This document shows, one piece after another, positions 7,069-13,378 of a stretch of DNA of 13,378 nt. The translations under genes and the position numbers were made by a program. This DNA comes from Spirochaetia bacterium. GTDB taxonomy: Bacteria; Spirochaetota; Spirochaetia; JABMQR01. Where the stretch lies: NCBI GenBank assembly GCA_016784705.1, contig JADHUD010000035.1, forward strand, positions 1 through 13,378, given 5' to 3'. Below the pieces are notes generated by a model. The model ran no database searches. It was not told the origin of the DNA and worked only from the letters and a program-made list of their open reading frames with translations. Each line of letters starts with the position of its first letter. Within the stretch, counting starts at the first letter, position 1.

Positions 7069-8204
7069 CACCAATGCAGAAAGAAAAACAATTCACCAAA
7101 TGATGAAGATCCGGCAATATTTTCTCCTGCCAAAATAAATCCATACCGATAACCAATATCAACAAAATTAAAAATATCAACGGCTGCTTCTACTCCAGCA
7201 GAAGCTGTAAACTCAGTACCCGCTGTTTCTGTGTTATAATAGAATCCCCCGCAATAACCGGTATCTGCAAAAAGATTAATCCGGGGATACCCAAAACTCA
7301 TATCAAACAGAACCAGTTCCGGTCCGGAAGCTCTGAGCTCAAAATTATTTACTGCTGTAAGATTAACTCCAAGTGAATTTGCTTCAAAACCCCGCATCTT
7401 CTTACCAAGTGACGGATATTTTTGAAATAACTGCGGAACTGCTGATCCCCATATATAATCTGCCTGAATTCTGTCAGCAATATACAATGAAAGCCACTGA
7501 TTTTCAGGCTCTCCATCCATAGGTATCGTATAAAGCGGTAAAAATCCCTCAATGGTCAGATTTGCCTGATAGAAATCTGTTTTCCCAAACAGCTCGTTCA
7601 GAAGCAAGGCTGGTGCGGCAGTAAAAGACAGCTCAGTCTCAATCCCCTCTATCATGTGCCCCTTATGAACCGTATCATACAAAATACCAATTTTCAGGAT
7701 ATTTGAAACCATGCCGTCTTTATCCGGATATGCAGCTGCGCTTGAACCGCTATCCAGAATTGTAGAGGCTGTACCCCCAATATTTTCTACCGGAAGTGCC
7801 CAGACAGTATTCCATTCGGCATAAGCATTAAGATTTCCTATAAGTTCCTGCTCCAAATGGGCTTTTATATCTGCCTGCCAAAATGCAAATTTCAACACAT
7901 CCAAATCCGCAGGAGTTGTTATAAGCGGATCTCCGACCGCATCTGTCCACAGCGTATATGCTGTTCTTGCACCACCAAGAAGAACCTTTAGTGTGGTTTT
8001 CTTACCATCGATCAATTCGATTCCATGATACGCAATTCCGGCTTGAAGATAGGTTGGCACCATCCCGGAAAGAACATCACTGATATCTATAGTACCCAGA
8101 GCAAATGACACTGCGGGTTTATTTTCCTCTGCCATTACATTTACAGAGAGAAAAAATGCTGAAATAAGAAAAATACTGATTATTTTTTTTGTTGTTTTTT
8201 TCAT
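7068..8204 (-). CDS. Secreted beta-barrel-like outer-membrane protein, family not recognised
   Basis: Protein of 378 residues with a clear signal peptide (basic MKKTTKK, hydrophobic 8-20, probable cleavage after VMA at 25). The mature part shows alternating polar and hydrophobic residues typical of amphipathic strands, such as FELRASGPELVLFDMSFGY and FVDIGYRYGFIL, and it ends in FFFLHW, an aromatic terminal residue as expected for proteins inserted by the BAM machinery. An outer-membrane barrel is inferred, not shown by homology; a transport or structural role cannot be told. An ATG 66 bases upstream was rejected because it would put a charged segment before the signal peptide and lies upstream of the extended -10 promoter at 8224-8232. 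The chosen ATG has a G5 tract (8210-8214) as a probable ribosome-binding site. Confidence 0.8.
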   Translation of the reverse strand: MKKTTKKIISIFLISAFFLSVNVMAEENKPAVSFALGTIDISDVLSGMVPTYLQAGIAYHGIELIDGKKTTLKVLLGGARTAYTLWTDAVGDPLITTPADLDVLKFAFWQADIKAHLEQELIGNLNAYAEWNTVWALPVENIGGTASTILDSGSSAAAYPDKDGMVSNILKIGILYDTVHKGHMIEGIETELSFTAAPALLLNELFGKTDFYQANLTIEGFLPLYTIPMDGEPENQWLSLYIADRIQADYIWGSAVPQLFQKYPSLGKKMRGFEANSLGVNLTAVNNFELRASGPELVLFDMSFGYPRINLFADTGYCGGFYYNTETAGTEFTASAGVEAAVDIFNFVDIGYRYGFILAGENIAGSSSFGELFFFLHW

Positions 8205-8223
8205 ACGTTCCCCCAATATCGAT

Positions 8224-8232
8224 AGTATATCA
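8224..8232 (-). promoter_or_regulatory. Extended -10 promoter for the beta-barrel gene
   Basis: The minus strand reads TGATATACT (8232-8224), an extended -10 (TGn plus TATACT, five of six consensus bases). No good -35 is seen, which is usual for this class. Transcription would start near 8217, giving a leader of about 13 bases that contains the G5 ribosome-binding tract. Confidence 0.5.
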
Positions 8233-8292
8233 CGATTTTTCTTGTACAATGAAAAATACTGATTTTTCAAACCGATTATTTAAACCGGAAAA

Positions 8293-8322
8293 TGACCGGC
8301 TGCAATGTGGTACAACCGGTCA
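8293..8322 (-). terminator. Inverted repeat, possible terminator of the small secreted-peptide gene
   Basis: TGACCGG (8293-8299) and CCGGTCA (8316-8322) form a 7-bp stem, extendable to 10 pairs with one G-U, around a 10-base loop. On the minus strand the stem is followed by TTTT. It lies about 50 bases beyond the stop of the 45-residue gene and upstream of the beta-barrel gene's promoter. The U-run is short, so a regulator-binding palindrome is an alternative. Confidence 0.45.
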
Positions 8323-8371
8323 AAAGTATAGGGAAAACTAAAAAGAGAAGACAATATGCTAGACTTGCAGG

Positions 8372-8509
8372 TTACCGCAAGGTAATACCCTGCTCTGTCT
8401 CAAAAAAGAACTTTACAGGAGATTTTTCAGCATTAATCCATGTTTCCTGAGCAGAAATAAAAGATAAAACAAACAGCAGCGAAACTGCTGCCAATACAAT
8501 TTTTCTCAT
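8372..8509 (-). CDS. Small secreted peptide, 45 residues, unknown function
   Basis: The reading frame begins MRKIVLAAVSLLFVLSFISA, a textbook signal peptide (basic n-region, hydrophobic core, small residues before cleavage), then about 25 mature residues from QETWINAEK to EQGITLR before a TAA stop. Coding is supported by GGAG eight bases upstream of the ATG, a TTGACT-17-TATTTT promoter further upstream, and a possible terminator downstream. The mature part is hydrophilic apart from VKFFF. It could be a genuine small periplasmic peptide, or the surviving 5' end of a larger exported protein. After the stop the same frame is open for 32 codons but without a start codon. No family recognised. Confidence 0.62.
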   Translation of the reverse strand: MRKIVLAAVSLLFVLSFISAQETWINAEKSPVKFFFETEQGITLR

Positions 8510-8529
8510 GAAAGTAACTCCACTTTTTT

Positions 8530-8565
8530 TACTATTTTTTTAATAATCTATACATAAAAATAGTA
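8530..8565. promoter_or_regulatory. 10-bp perfect inverted repeat over a promoter, possible operator
   Basis: TACTATTTTT (8530-8539) and AAAAATAGTA (8556-8565) are perfect inverted repeats around 16 bases. The right arm covers the predicted -10 of the small secreted-peptide gene (8557-8562), and the element lies in the divergent region before azlC. The position suits a dimeric repressor site, but the sequence is AT-rich and could be chance. Confidence 0.4.
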
Positions 8566-8585
8566 ATCACCTGACAAATAGTCAA
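8557..8585 (-). promoter_or_regulatory. Sigma-70-like promoter for the small secreted-peptide gene
   Basis: On the minus strand TTGACT (8585-8580) and TATTTT (8562-8557) are separated by 17 bases, the ideal spacing. Transcription would begin near 8550, giving a leader of about 40 bases that contains the GGAG ribosome-binding site. Confidence 0.5.
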
Positions 8586-8675
8586 ACAAGAAAAACACAT
8601 TTTATTAAGAAAAAAATGTTTATTTTTTACCAAGAAAAGAACTGTTTCATGAATAAATTCTTCATTAATAATTTA

Positions 8676-8704
8676 TTGACAGGGTAGAGGTAAATCATTA
8701 CTCT
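8676..8704 (+). promoter_or_regulatory. Candidate promoter for azlC-azlD
   Basis: A consensus -35 box TTGACA (8676-8681) is followed after 17 bases by TACTCT (8699-8704), a weak -10. If used, transcription would begin at about base 8711, which is the A of the azlC start codon, giving a leaderless mRNA. That would explain why no Shine-Dalgarno sequence is seen before azlC. Confidence 0.4.
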
Positions 8705-8710
8705 CCACAT

Positions 8711-9448
8711 ATGAGCAGGCTGAAGACTAAAACAGTAAGTAATAATCCTATACAAAGAGGTGTAACGGCAGGTTTTCCTATCTTTATCGGATACTTCCCG
8801 GCAGCAATGGCATTCGGCCTTATAGCAAACTCCATCGATCTTACTCTCTACGAATCAATGCTTTTTTCCATGGTACTTTTTGCTGGAGCCAGCCAGTTTT
8901 TTGCATTGAATCTCATCGCATCGGGAGCGGCAGTTTATGAGATTGTAATCGGGATCATTCTTGTCAATCTTCGGCACTTGCTTATGAGCGCATCACTCTC
9001 ACGAAGAACAACCGCAGCATCTATCGGAGCACGTTTAATGATCGCATTTGGTAATACAGATGAGGTTTTTGCTACAGCTTCTTCTTCAGAGGGCCCCATA
9101 GAAACACCGTATCTTGCCGCCTTGGAAATAACCGCATGGACAGGCTGGGTTTCGGGAACTCTGGCAGGTTTCATTGGGGGTTCATTCCTTCCATCCGGAC
9201 TGCAGCAGAGTATTGGAATTACCCTATATGGAATGTTCGCCGCATTGTTAGTGCACAACGTTCAGAAAGAATACTGGTACATTCCGGTTGCCGCTGCAGC
9301 TGCCGGTTTGAATACAATACTTGTACGAGTAATACATTTACAGCCAGGCTGGGCTTTTGCACTCTCCATGATTCTCGCATCACTGCTTGGAGCGGCAATT
9401 CTGCCAAAAGTTTCAGAAACTTTCAGGGAGGCGGAAATTGAGCTTTGA
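8711..9448 (+). CDS. azlC: AzlC-family branched-chain amino-acid exporter subunit
   Basis: Large subunit of the two-component AzlCD exporter (LIV-E type), an inner-membrane permease that exports branched-chain amino acids or their analogues. At 245 residues it is of normal length. Family motifs are GYFPAAMAFG (27-36), FAGASQF (57-63), NLRHLLMSASL (86-96) and TDEVFA (116-121), followed by further hydrophobic helices to about 230. The ATG lacks a Shine-Dalgarno sequence and may be translated from a leaderless message. The small partner azlD overlaps its end by 11 bases. Substrate is assigned from the family only. Confidence 0.92.
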   Translation: MSRLKTKTVSNNPIQRGVTAGFPIFIGYFPAAMAFGLIANSIDLTLYESMLFSMVLFAGASQFFALNLIASGAAVYEIVIGIILVNLRHLLMSASLSRRTTAASIGARLMIAFGNTDEVFATASSSEGPIETPYLAALEITAWTGWVSGTLAGFIGGSFLPSGLQQSIGITLYGMFAALLVHNVQKEYWYIPVAAAAAGLNTILVRVIHLQPGWAFALSMILASLLGAAILPKVSETFREAEIEL

Positions 9449-9737
9449 CATAGCTGCTATAGTACTTTTTTCAACTGCCGGAACCTATTTTTCCCGGGTA
9501 ATTCCATTTTTTGCAGGGTTCCTGGACAGACTTCCAGTCTTTTTTAAAAGATTTTTACAAGTAATGCCCGTCGCAGCACTAGGTGCACTGCTTTTTCCGG
9601 GACTTCTCACTGATTTTTCTCATGCCCCTGCCGCAGGTATGGTTGGAGCCGCTGCAGCTGCTGTAACGGCACTATTTACAAAAAATCTGATATTCCCTGT
9701 ATTGGCAAGTATAGCTGCAGCATATCTGATGCTGTAA
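9438..9737 (+). CDS. azlD: AzlD-family small subunit of branched-chain amino-acid exporter
   Basis: Small membrane partner of AzlC, 99 residues with about three hydrophobic helices; GTYFSRVIPFF (15-25) and the helix ending FPVLASIAAAYLML fit the family. A TTG at 9438-9440 was chosen as start because GGAGG (9427-9431) lies six bases before it and the protein then begins MSFDIAAIVLF, as expected for a first helix. An ATG at 9387 would add 17 residues read out of frame through azlC and has no such site. The 11-base overlap with azlC suggests coupled translation in fixed ratio. No clear terminator follows; only a weak ACAGA/TCTGT inverted repeat is seen before the convergent glycosidase gene. Confidence 0.88.
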   Translation: MSFDIAAIVLFSTAGTYFSRVIPFFAGFLDRLPVFFKRFLQVMPVAALGALLFPGLLTDFSHAPAAGMVGAAAAAVTALFTKNLIFPVLASIAAAYLML

Positions 9738-9770
9738 ACAGAAAATTCCAGAGGTCTGTCGAACAATATC

Positions 9771-11594
9771 CTAAACACTTTTCAGAAACTCATCCTGCAG
9801 TAATTGATGAAGGGACTGCATTGTATGTTCATCAAATTTGAGTTTTTCCCGGTCATAGGTTACCAGACCATTTAATTCTTCCTCTACATCACTCAGCTGG
9901 GTGTATACTACTGCAGACAATCCCTTACTAATAAGAGGAAGAACCTGATCGGTCACCAAACCTGTATATGCTTTCTGAAGTTTTCCACTATCTGCGAACT
10001 GTTTATATACGAAAGGCTTTCCTCCGGGCTTTTTCCATGCATGCATAGGATCTAGAAGGCTGTATCCCCCATATTCCGAGATGATGTAGACACGTTCATC
10101 ATGTGCCGGTGGTGTTTTAAGTTTAATCTTGTAGGTATGCAAACTGACAAAATCACCGCCTTTCTGGTCATGCCAACCCGAAGCATGATCTACCAGACGT
10201 GTGGAATCGTAATTTTTTACCCATTCAGCAATTTCGGCAGCATTATACTGCCCCCACCCTTCATTGAAAATCACCCATACAAGAATACAGGGAGTATTGT
10301 ATAAATTGTAAATTAATTCCCTTACACTATGTTCAAACCCGTTTCTGGACTCTTCAGAGTCCCTCCAGGTTTTGACATAAGACCTCAAAGATGTATCCTT
10401 TCTATGTTTGCCAAACACCATGGCAAGCCGTATGTCAAGCTTTGATGACAAATCTCTACCTCCGGATACCATATCCTGTATTACGGCAATTCCAAGACGG
10501 TCACAATGGTAGTACCAGCGCCTGGGGGCAACCTGCACATGCTTTCTGACCATATTAAAGCCTAGATGCTTTACCAGCTCTAGATCATAAATCATTGCTT
10601 CATCAGCAGGAGGTGTCATTCCGCTCTCAGGCCAGTAACCCTGATCCAGCGATCCGTTCAGGAAAAGAGGCAGATTGTTCAGATATATACGGCGGATATC
10701 ATTTTTATCTTTGGAAATTGATACTTTTCTCATAGCAAAATAACTGACAACCTTATCTGTAACAATCTTACCATTCAATGTCTCTATAATGAGGTTGTAC
10801 AGAAACGGAAAATCAGGTGTCCATGTCTTCATATAAGGAACCTGTATTTTCAGTGGAATTCCTGGTTGTGCGGTGACTCTCTTAACAGTTTTACCGCCAT
10901 CTTTAATGGTAAAACGAACCTTATCACCATCTGAGACCATAGCTGTTATCTCTACGTACCCTTCATCCAGATATGGAACAATTTTAAGGTCGGTCAGGTA
11001 GGAATCATGTACACGTTCCAGCCATACTGTCTGCCAGATTCCGCTGGTTGCAGTATAGTATATTCCGCCGGGCTGCATCACCTGCTTACCCCGCTGCTGC
11101 CACATCGTATCTGTCGGATCAGTTACAGAAACAATCAGCTCTTGCTGATTGTCATTTTTACTCATTTTAAGCAGAGAAGTAATGTCGAAAGTAAAAGGTG
11201 TATAACCTCCGGAATGATCGCCGGCTTCTCTACCGTTAACAAAAACACGGCAGTGCCAATCTACAGCCTCAAAATTCAGATGTATCCGGCCGCTCTCCCA
11301 ATTTTCCGGAAGCTCAAATACCGTCCGATACCATAACTTTTCGTCAGGATTCAGCTGCTCGCCGACTCCGGACAGAGCTGTTTCAACCGCATAGGGAACA
11401 CGGATTTTTCCTGTATATTCACCGGGATGTTCTTCGTGTTTTTTTGTTACTGCATAATCCCACAATCCATTCAGACATAGCCAATCTGGTCTTACAATCT
11501 GAGGCCGCGGATATTCTGAGAGAGGAATCTCCTGCTTTGAAGTTTTAGCCCAGCGTGATTCTATCTGTTCCGGAATAACAAGCCGCTTACCCAT
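9771..11594 (-). CDS. Glycoside hydrolase family 2 (beta-galactosidase/beta-glucuronidase-like)
   Basis: Cytoplasmic beta-glycosidase of 607 residues without a signal peptide. Order of domains: jelly-roll sugar-binding domain about 30-195 (LNGLWDY at 41-47, LWYRTVF at 87-93, HSGGYTPFTFDIT at 127-139, GGIYYTATSGIWQTVWLE at 176-193), immunoglobulin-like domain about 198-290, and TIM barrel from about 300 to the end. The acid/base is E445 in FNEGWG and the nucleophile E507 in ISEYGG, so it looks active. Length is near beta-glucuronidase, but the substrate cannot be set from motifs seen here. Its ATG directly follows the TAA of the TPR gene (TAAATG), with GGAAG just upstream inside that gene, so translation is probably coupled. 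Its exported neighbours suggest use of sugars released at, or imported through, the envelope, but this is inference. Confidence 0.9.
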   Translation of the reverse strand: MGKRLVIPEQIESRWAKTSKQEIPLSEYPRPQIVRPDWLCLNGLWDYAVTKKHEEHPGEYTGKIRVPYAVETALSGVGEQLNPDEKLWYRTVFELPENWESGRIHLNFEAVDWHCRVFVNGREAGDHSGGYTPFTFDITSLLKMSKNDNQQELIVSVTDPTDTMWQQRGKQVMQPGGIYYTATSGIWQTVWLERVHDSYLTDLKIVPYLDEGYVEITAMVSDGDKVRFTIKDGGKTVKRVTAQPGIPLKIQVPYMKTWTPDFPFLYNLIIETLNGKIVTDKVVSYFAMRKVSISKDKNDIRRIYLNNLPLFLNGSLDQGYWPESGMTPPADEAMIYDLELVKHLGFNMVRKHVQVAPRRWYYHCDRLGIAVIQDMVSGGRDLSSKLDIRLAMVFGKHRKDTSLRSYVKTWRDSEESRNGFEHSVRELIYNLYNTPCILVWVIFNEGWGQYNAAEIAEWVKNYDSTRLVDHASGWHDQKGGDFVSLHTYKIKLKTPPAHDERVYIISEYGGYSLLDPMHAWKKPGGKPFVYKQFADSGKLQKAYTGLVTDQVLPLISKGLSAVVYTQLSDVEEELNGLVTYDREKLKFDEHTMQSLHQLLQDEFLKSV

Positions 11595-12698
11595 TTACTC
11601 TTCCAACTTCTCAATTGCAGCTTGTGCATTAAATACAAGGGTCTCAAACTGACCAGTCTCGTCTTTCAGTGCCAATTCAACTGCTGTTCTGTAATCAGCA
11701 ATTGCCGCTTCCGGATTTTTCAGCCGCTCCAGGGCTGCTGCCCGGTTAAAATAGGAGATGGGATAATCCGGATCAAGTTCAATTGCAGCAGTACAGTCTG
11801 TTACAGCCTCCGCAAAACGATCCAGTTGAATGAAGCTCCAGGCTCTGTTGTTAAGGGCATCAACTTCACCGGGCTGCAGCCTGATACTTTCTGTAAAATC
11901 TGAAACTGCCTTATCATACTGCATAAGCTGGGCGTACGATACGCCTCTATTATAATAATCATCGGCGTTTGCCGTGCTTCGCAAGAGAATTGCAGTGTCC
12001 AAATCCGCTATAGAAGCCGCAAAATTACCTAAGGTTTGCAGAACAAGGCCGCGTTCAGCATAAAATATTGGTTCGTCTGTATACATATCAATAGCAGTTG
12101 AATAATCATTCAGAGCATCCTCATATAAACCCATTTCATTTAAAACCACCGCTCGATCCCGAAAAAGATAGGGATTGTACTGCGGTATCAACTCTATCGC
12201 CTTATTTAGATCTTTTAATGATAACTTATTTTCTGATATCCAGTTATATGCAATACCCCGGTTCCAGTAGGCTTCATACATATCAGGAATAAGGTTTAAT
12301 GCCGAAGAAAAATCGTTAACCGCATCAACATAATAATTTTCCATGAGAAAGGCATAACCACGATGGAAAAAATTGTAGCCGTTGTCCGGCTGCAGATCAA
12401 TTGCAGCATTGAAATCTTCATGGGCTTCAGCAAAATATCCGGTATCTCTATACGCAATCCCGCGAATTAAATAGAGGTCCGAGAATGGAGTAACCAGAGT
12501 GAACAGCTCTGTTGCCTGAGCAATTACTTCTTCATACCTTCCAAAACTGTACAACTCAACAATCTCCGCCCAGGCATCATCAATTTCATCAGCAGCAAGC
12601 GAAAGAGAACTGAGCAGCAGCAGTATTATCAGAATAACACTCCTAACACCTCTACGGTTTTGAATAAATCGTAATTTGTTACGGTAATTATTTTTCAT
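11595..12698 (-). CDS. Periplasmic TPR-repeat protein
   Basis: Exported protein of 367 residues. The N-terminus has a long basic region (1-19, including RNKLR and NRRG) and a hydrophobic core SVILIILLLLSSLSLAA (20-36), with probable cleavage near LAA. No lipobox cysteine is present. The rest, about 42-346, is eight to nine TPR units at a 34-residue step, with recurring patterns such as YWNRGIAYNW, YYNRGVSYAQLMQYDKAVSDF and SYFNRAAALERL. Such solenoids bind peptides or scaffold complexes; AlgK and PelB-like TPR proteins do so in polysaccharide secretion, but no specific homology is claimed. The ATG has GGAG about 12 bases upstream, rather far. It follows the outer-membrane protein gene after 77 bases and abuts the glycosidase gene. 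Confidence 0.87.
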   Translation of the reverse strand: MKNNYRNKLRFIQNRRGVRSVILIILLLLSSLSLAADEIDDAWAEIVELYSFGRYEEVIAQATELFTLVTPFSDLYLIRGIAYRDTGYFAEAHEDFNAAIDLQPDNGYNFFHRGYAFLMENYYVDAVNDFSSALNLIPDMYEAYWNRGIAYNWISENKLSLKDLNKAIELIPQYNPYLFRDRAVVLNEMGLYEDALNDYSTAIDMYTDEPIFYAERGLVLQTLGNFAASIADLDTAILLRSTANADDYYNRGVSYAQLMQYDKAVSDFTESIRLQPGEVDALNNRAWSFIQLDRFAEAVTDCTAAIELDPDYPISYFNRAAALERLKNPEAAIADYRTAVELALKDETGQFETLVFNAQAAIEKLEE

Positions 12699-12775
12699 GG
12701 GCTATCTCTTCTCCAATATATAAAATATCATACTCTTTACTTTCTATAAATCTCTGATTCATGAAAAGGGTTCTG

Positions 12776-13378
12776 CTACCAGATAGTAACTGCAGCAGTC
12801 AAATAATAGTGCCACCCCTCTTCTATCCATGATTTTCTGGTTCCGGTAAAATCATTTTTAAACTGATACACCGCTGAACCGGTTACAGACACGTTAATCG
12901 GTATATTTGTAGAGGGAAGAAATTCATAACTTCCACCTACGCTGAAAATGTTATACCACTGGTAATCTCCATCCCGCAAAAAAGCTTTCCGCAAATCTGC
13001 CAGATTTTCGGGGACTGGTTCTCCCCATGCTTCTATATACATTTCTTCCATGTCATCAGGCAACATATTGGAGCCGCCGTAAGCCAGAAGAGGTTCACTA
13101 TAGGATCCGCCGAATTCTCCATGCCGAATCAGCTGGTATCCTCCGTGCAGAGACAGAAACTCCTTAGGGCTCGTATTAATCCGAATCAGCAGTTCATCAC
13201 TGTTCGGATCCAGTTTTGTACTTAACCCTTCCCCGCCGCTTACAAAGGATTCATATACAACAGAGGGATCAATAGAACCGACCGGATCCAACCAGGGGAC
13301 TTCAGTTGCCGGGTGTGTATAGGTAAACGGTTCAACTTTTGTATACTGCAGTTTGAGAAGACCAAACGGGACTGAAGG
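12776..13378 (-). CDS. C-terminal part of an outer-membrane beta-barrel protein, possibly capsule-assembly Wzi-like
   Basis: The frame is open from the window edge to TAG at 12778-12776, giving 200 residues of a protein whose start lies outside; a TTG inside it is not a credible start. The sequence shows repeated amphipathic strands (LLIRINTSPKEFLSLHGGYQ, FSVGGSYEFLP, INVSVTGSAVYQF) and ends YYLTAAVTIW, a final strand with terminal aromatic residue, as in outer-membrane barrels. The segment LKLQYTKVEPFTYTHP resembles what I recall of the Wzi capsule-attachment family, which would suit the polysaccharide genes elsewhere in the window, but I cannot test this. The barrel call is firm; the Wzi call is tentative. 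Confidence 0.72.
   Translation of the reverse strand, partial: PSVPFGLLKLQYTKVEPFTYTHPATEVPWLDPVGSIDPSVVYESFVSGGEGLSTKLDPNSDELLIRINTSPKEFLSLHGGYQLIRHGEFGGSYSEPLLAYGGSNMLPDDMEEMYIEAWGEPVPENLADLRKAFLRDGDYQWYNIFSVGGSYEFLPSTNIPINVSVTGSAVYQFKNDFTGTRKSWIEEGWHYYLTAAVTIW

Noticed and set aside
8205..8270. Longer N-terminus for the beta-barrel protein
   Set aside because: It would bury the signal peptide behind a charged segment, and the extended -10 promoter lies within it.
8276..8371. Lipoprotein fragment: minus-strand frame after the small peptide's stop contains LLTGC, like a lipobox
   Set aside because: It has no start codon and ends after 32 codons; T-rich strands often read as hydrophobic residues. 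At most a remnant.
9387..9437. Longer AzlD from the ATG at 9387
   Set aside because: The extra residues are a shadow of azlC in another frame; the TTG at 9438 has a strong GGAGG at correct spacing.

Overview
The window looks like part of a chromosome from a moderately AT-rich diderm (outer-membrane) bacterium, plausibly a free-living spirochaete. The diderm call rests on several secreted beta-barrel-like proteins ending in an aromatic residue, cleavable signal peptides, and a fused Wzz/Wzc-type envelope kinase. The spirochaete call is inference from the mix of families: a PHP-type phosphatase beside a fused kinase, many TPR proteins, and AzlCD. No rRNA or other phylogenetic marker is present.

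Bases 1-5900, all minus strand, read as one transcription unit for exported polysaccharide: PfkB sugar kinase, mannose-1-phosphate guanylyltransferase, Wzz/Wzc-like co-polymerase and BY-kinase, then CpsB/CapC-like PHP phosphatase. A further gene may start just at the left edge. The kinase makes an activated-sugar precursor plausible, the guanylyltransferase supplies GDP-mannose, and the kinase/phosphatase pair would control chain length and export. The kinase is unusual: its tyrosine cluster is followed by about 195 residues of charged, repeat-rich tail.

Bases 5980-7068 hold a divergent gene for a membrane-anchored TPR protein, preceded by a tandemly duplicated ribosome-binding site. After it comes an array of a 62-bp repeat whose last copy forms a 27-bp-stem hairpin abutting the stop codon of the convergent gene.

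Bases 7068-8710 hold a secreted beta-barrel-like protein gene, a 45-residue secreted peptide gene (8372-8509), and promoter-like and inverted-repeat sequences. This leads into the divergent azlC-azlD pair (8711-9737), a branched-chain amino-acid exporter.

Bases 9771-13378, minus strand, read as an operon: the C-terminal part of an outer-membrane protein that may be Wzi-like, a periplasmic TPR-repeat protein, and a cytoplasmic GH2 glycosidase whose ATG directly follows the TPR gene's stop codon. No RNA gene, CRISPR array, transposase or integrase was recognised.
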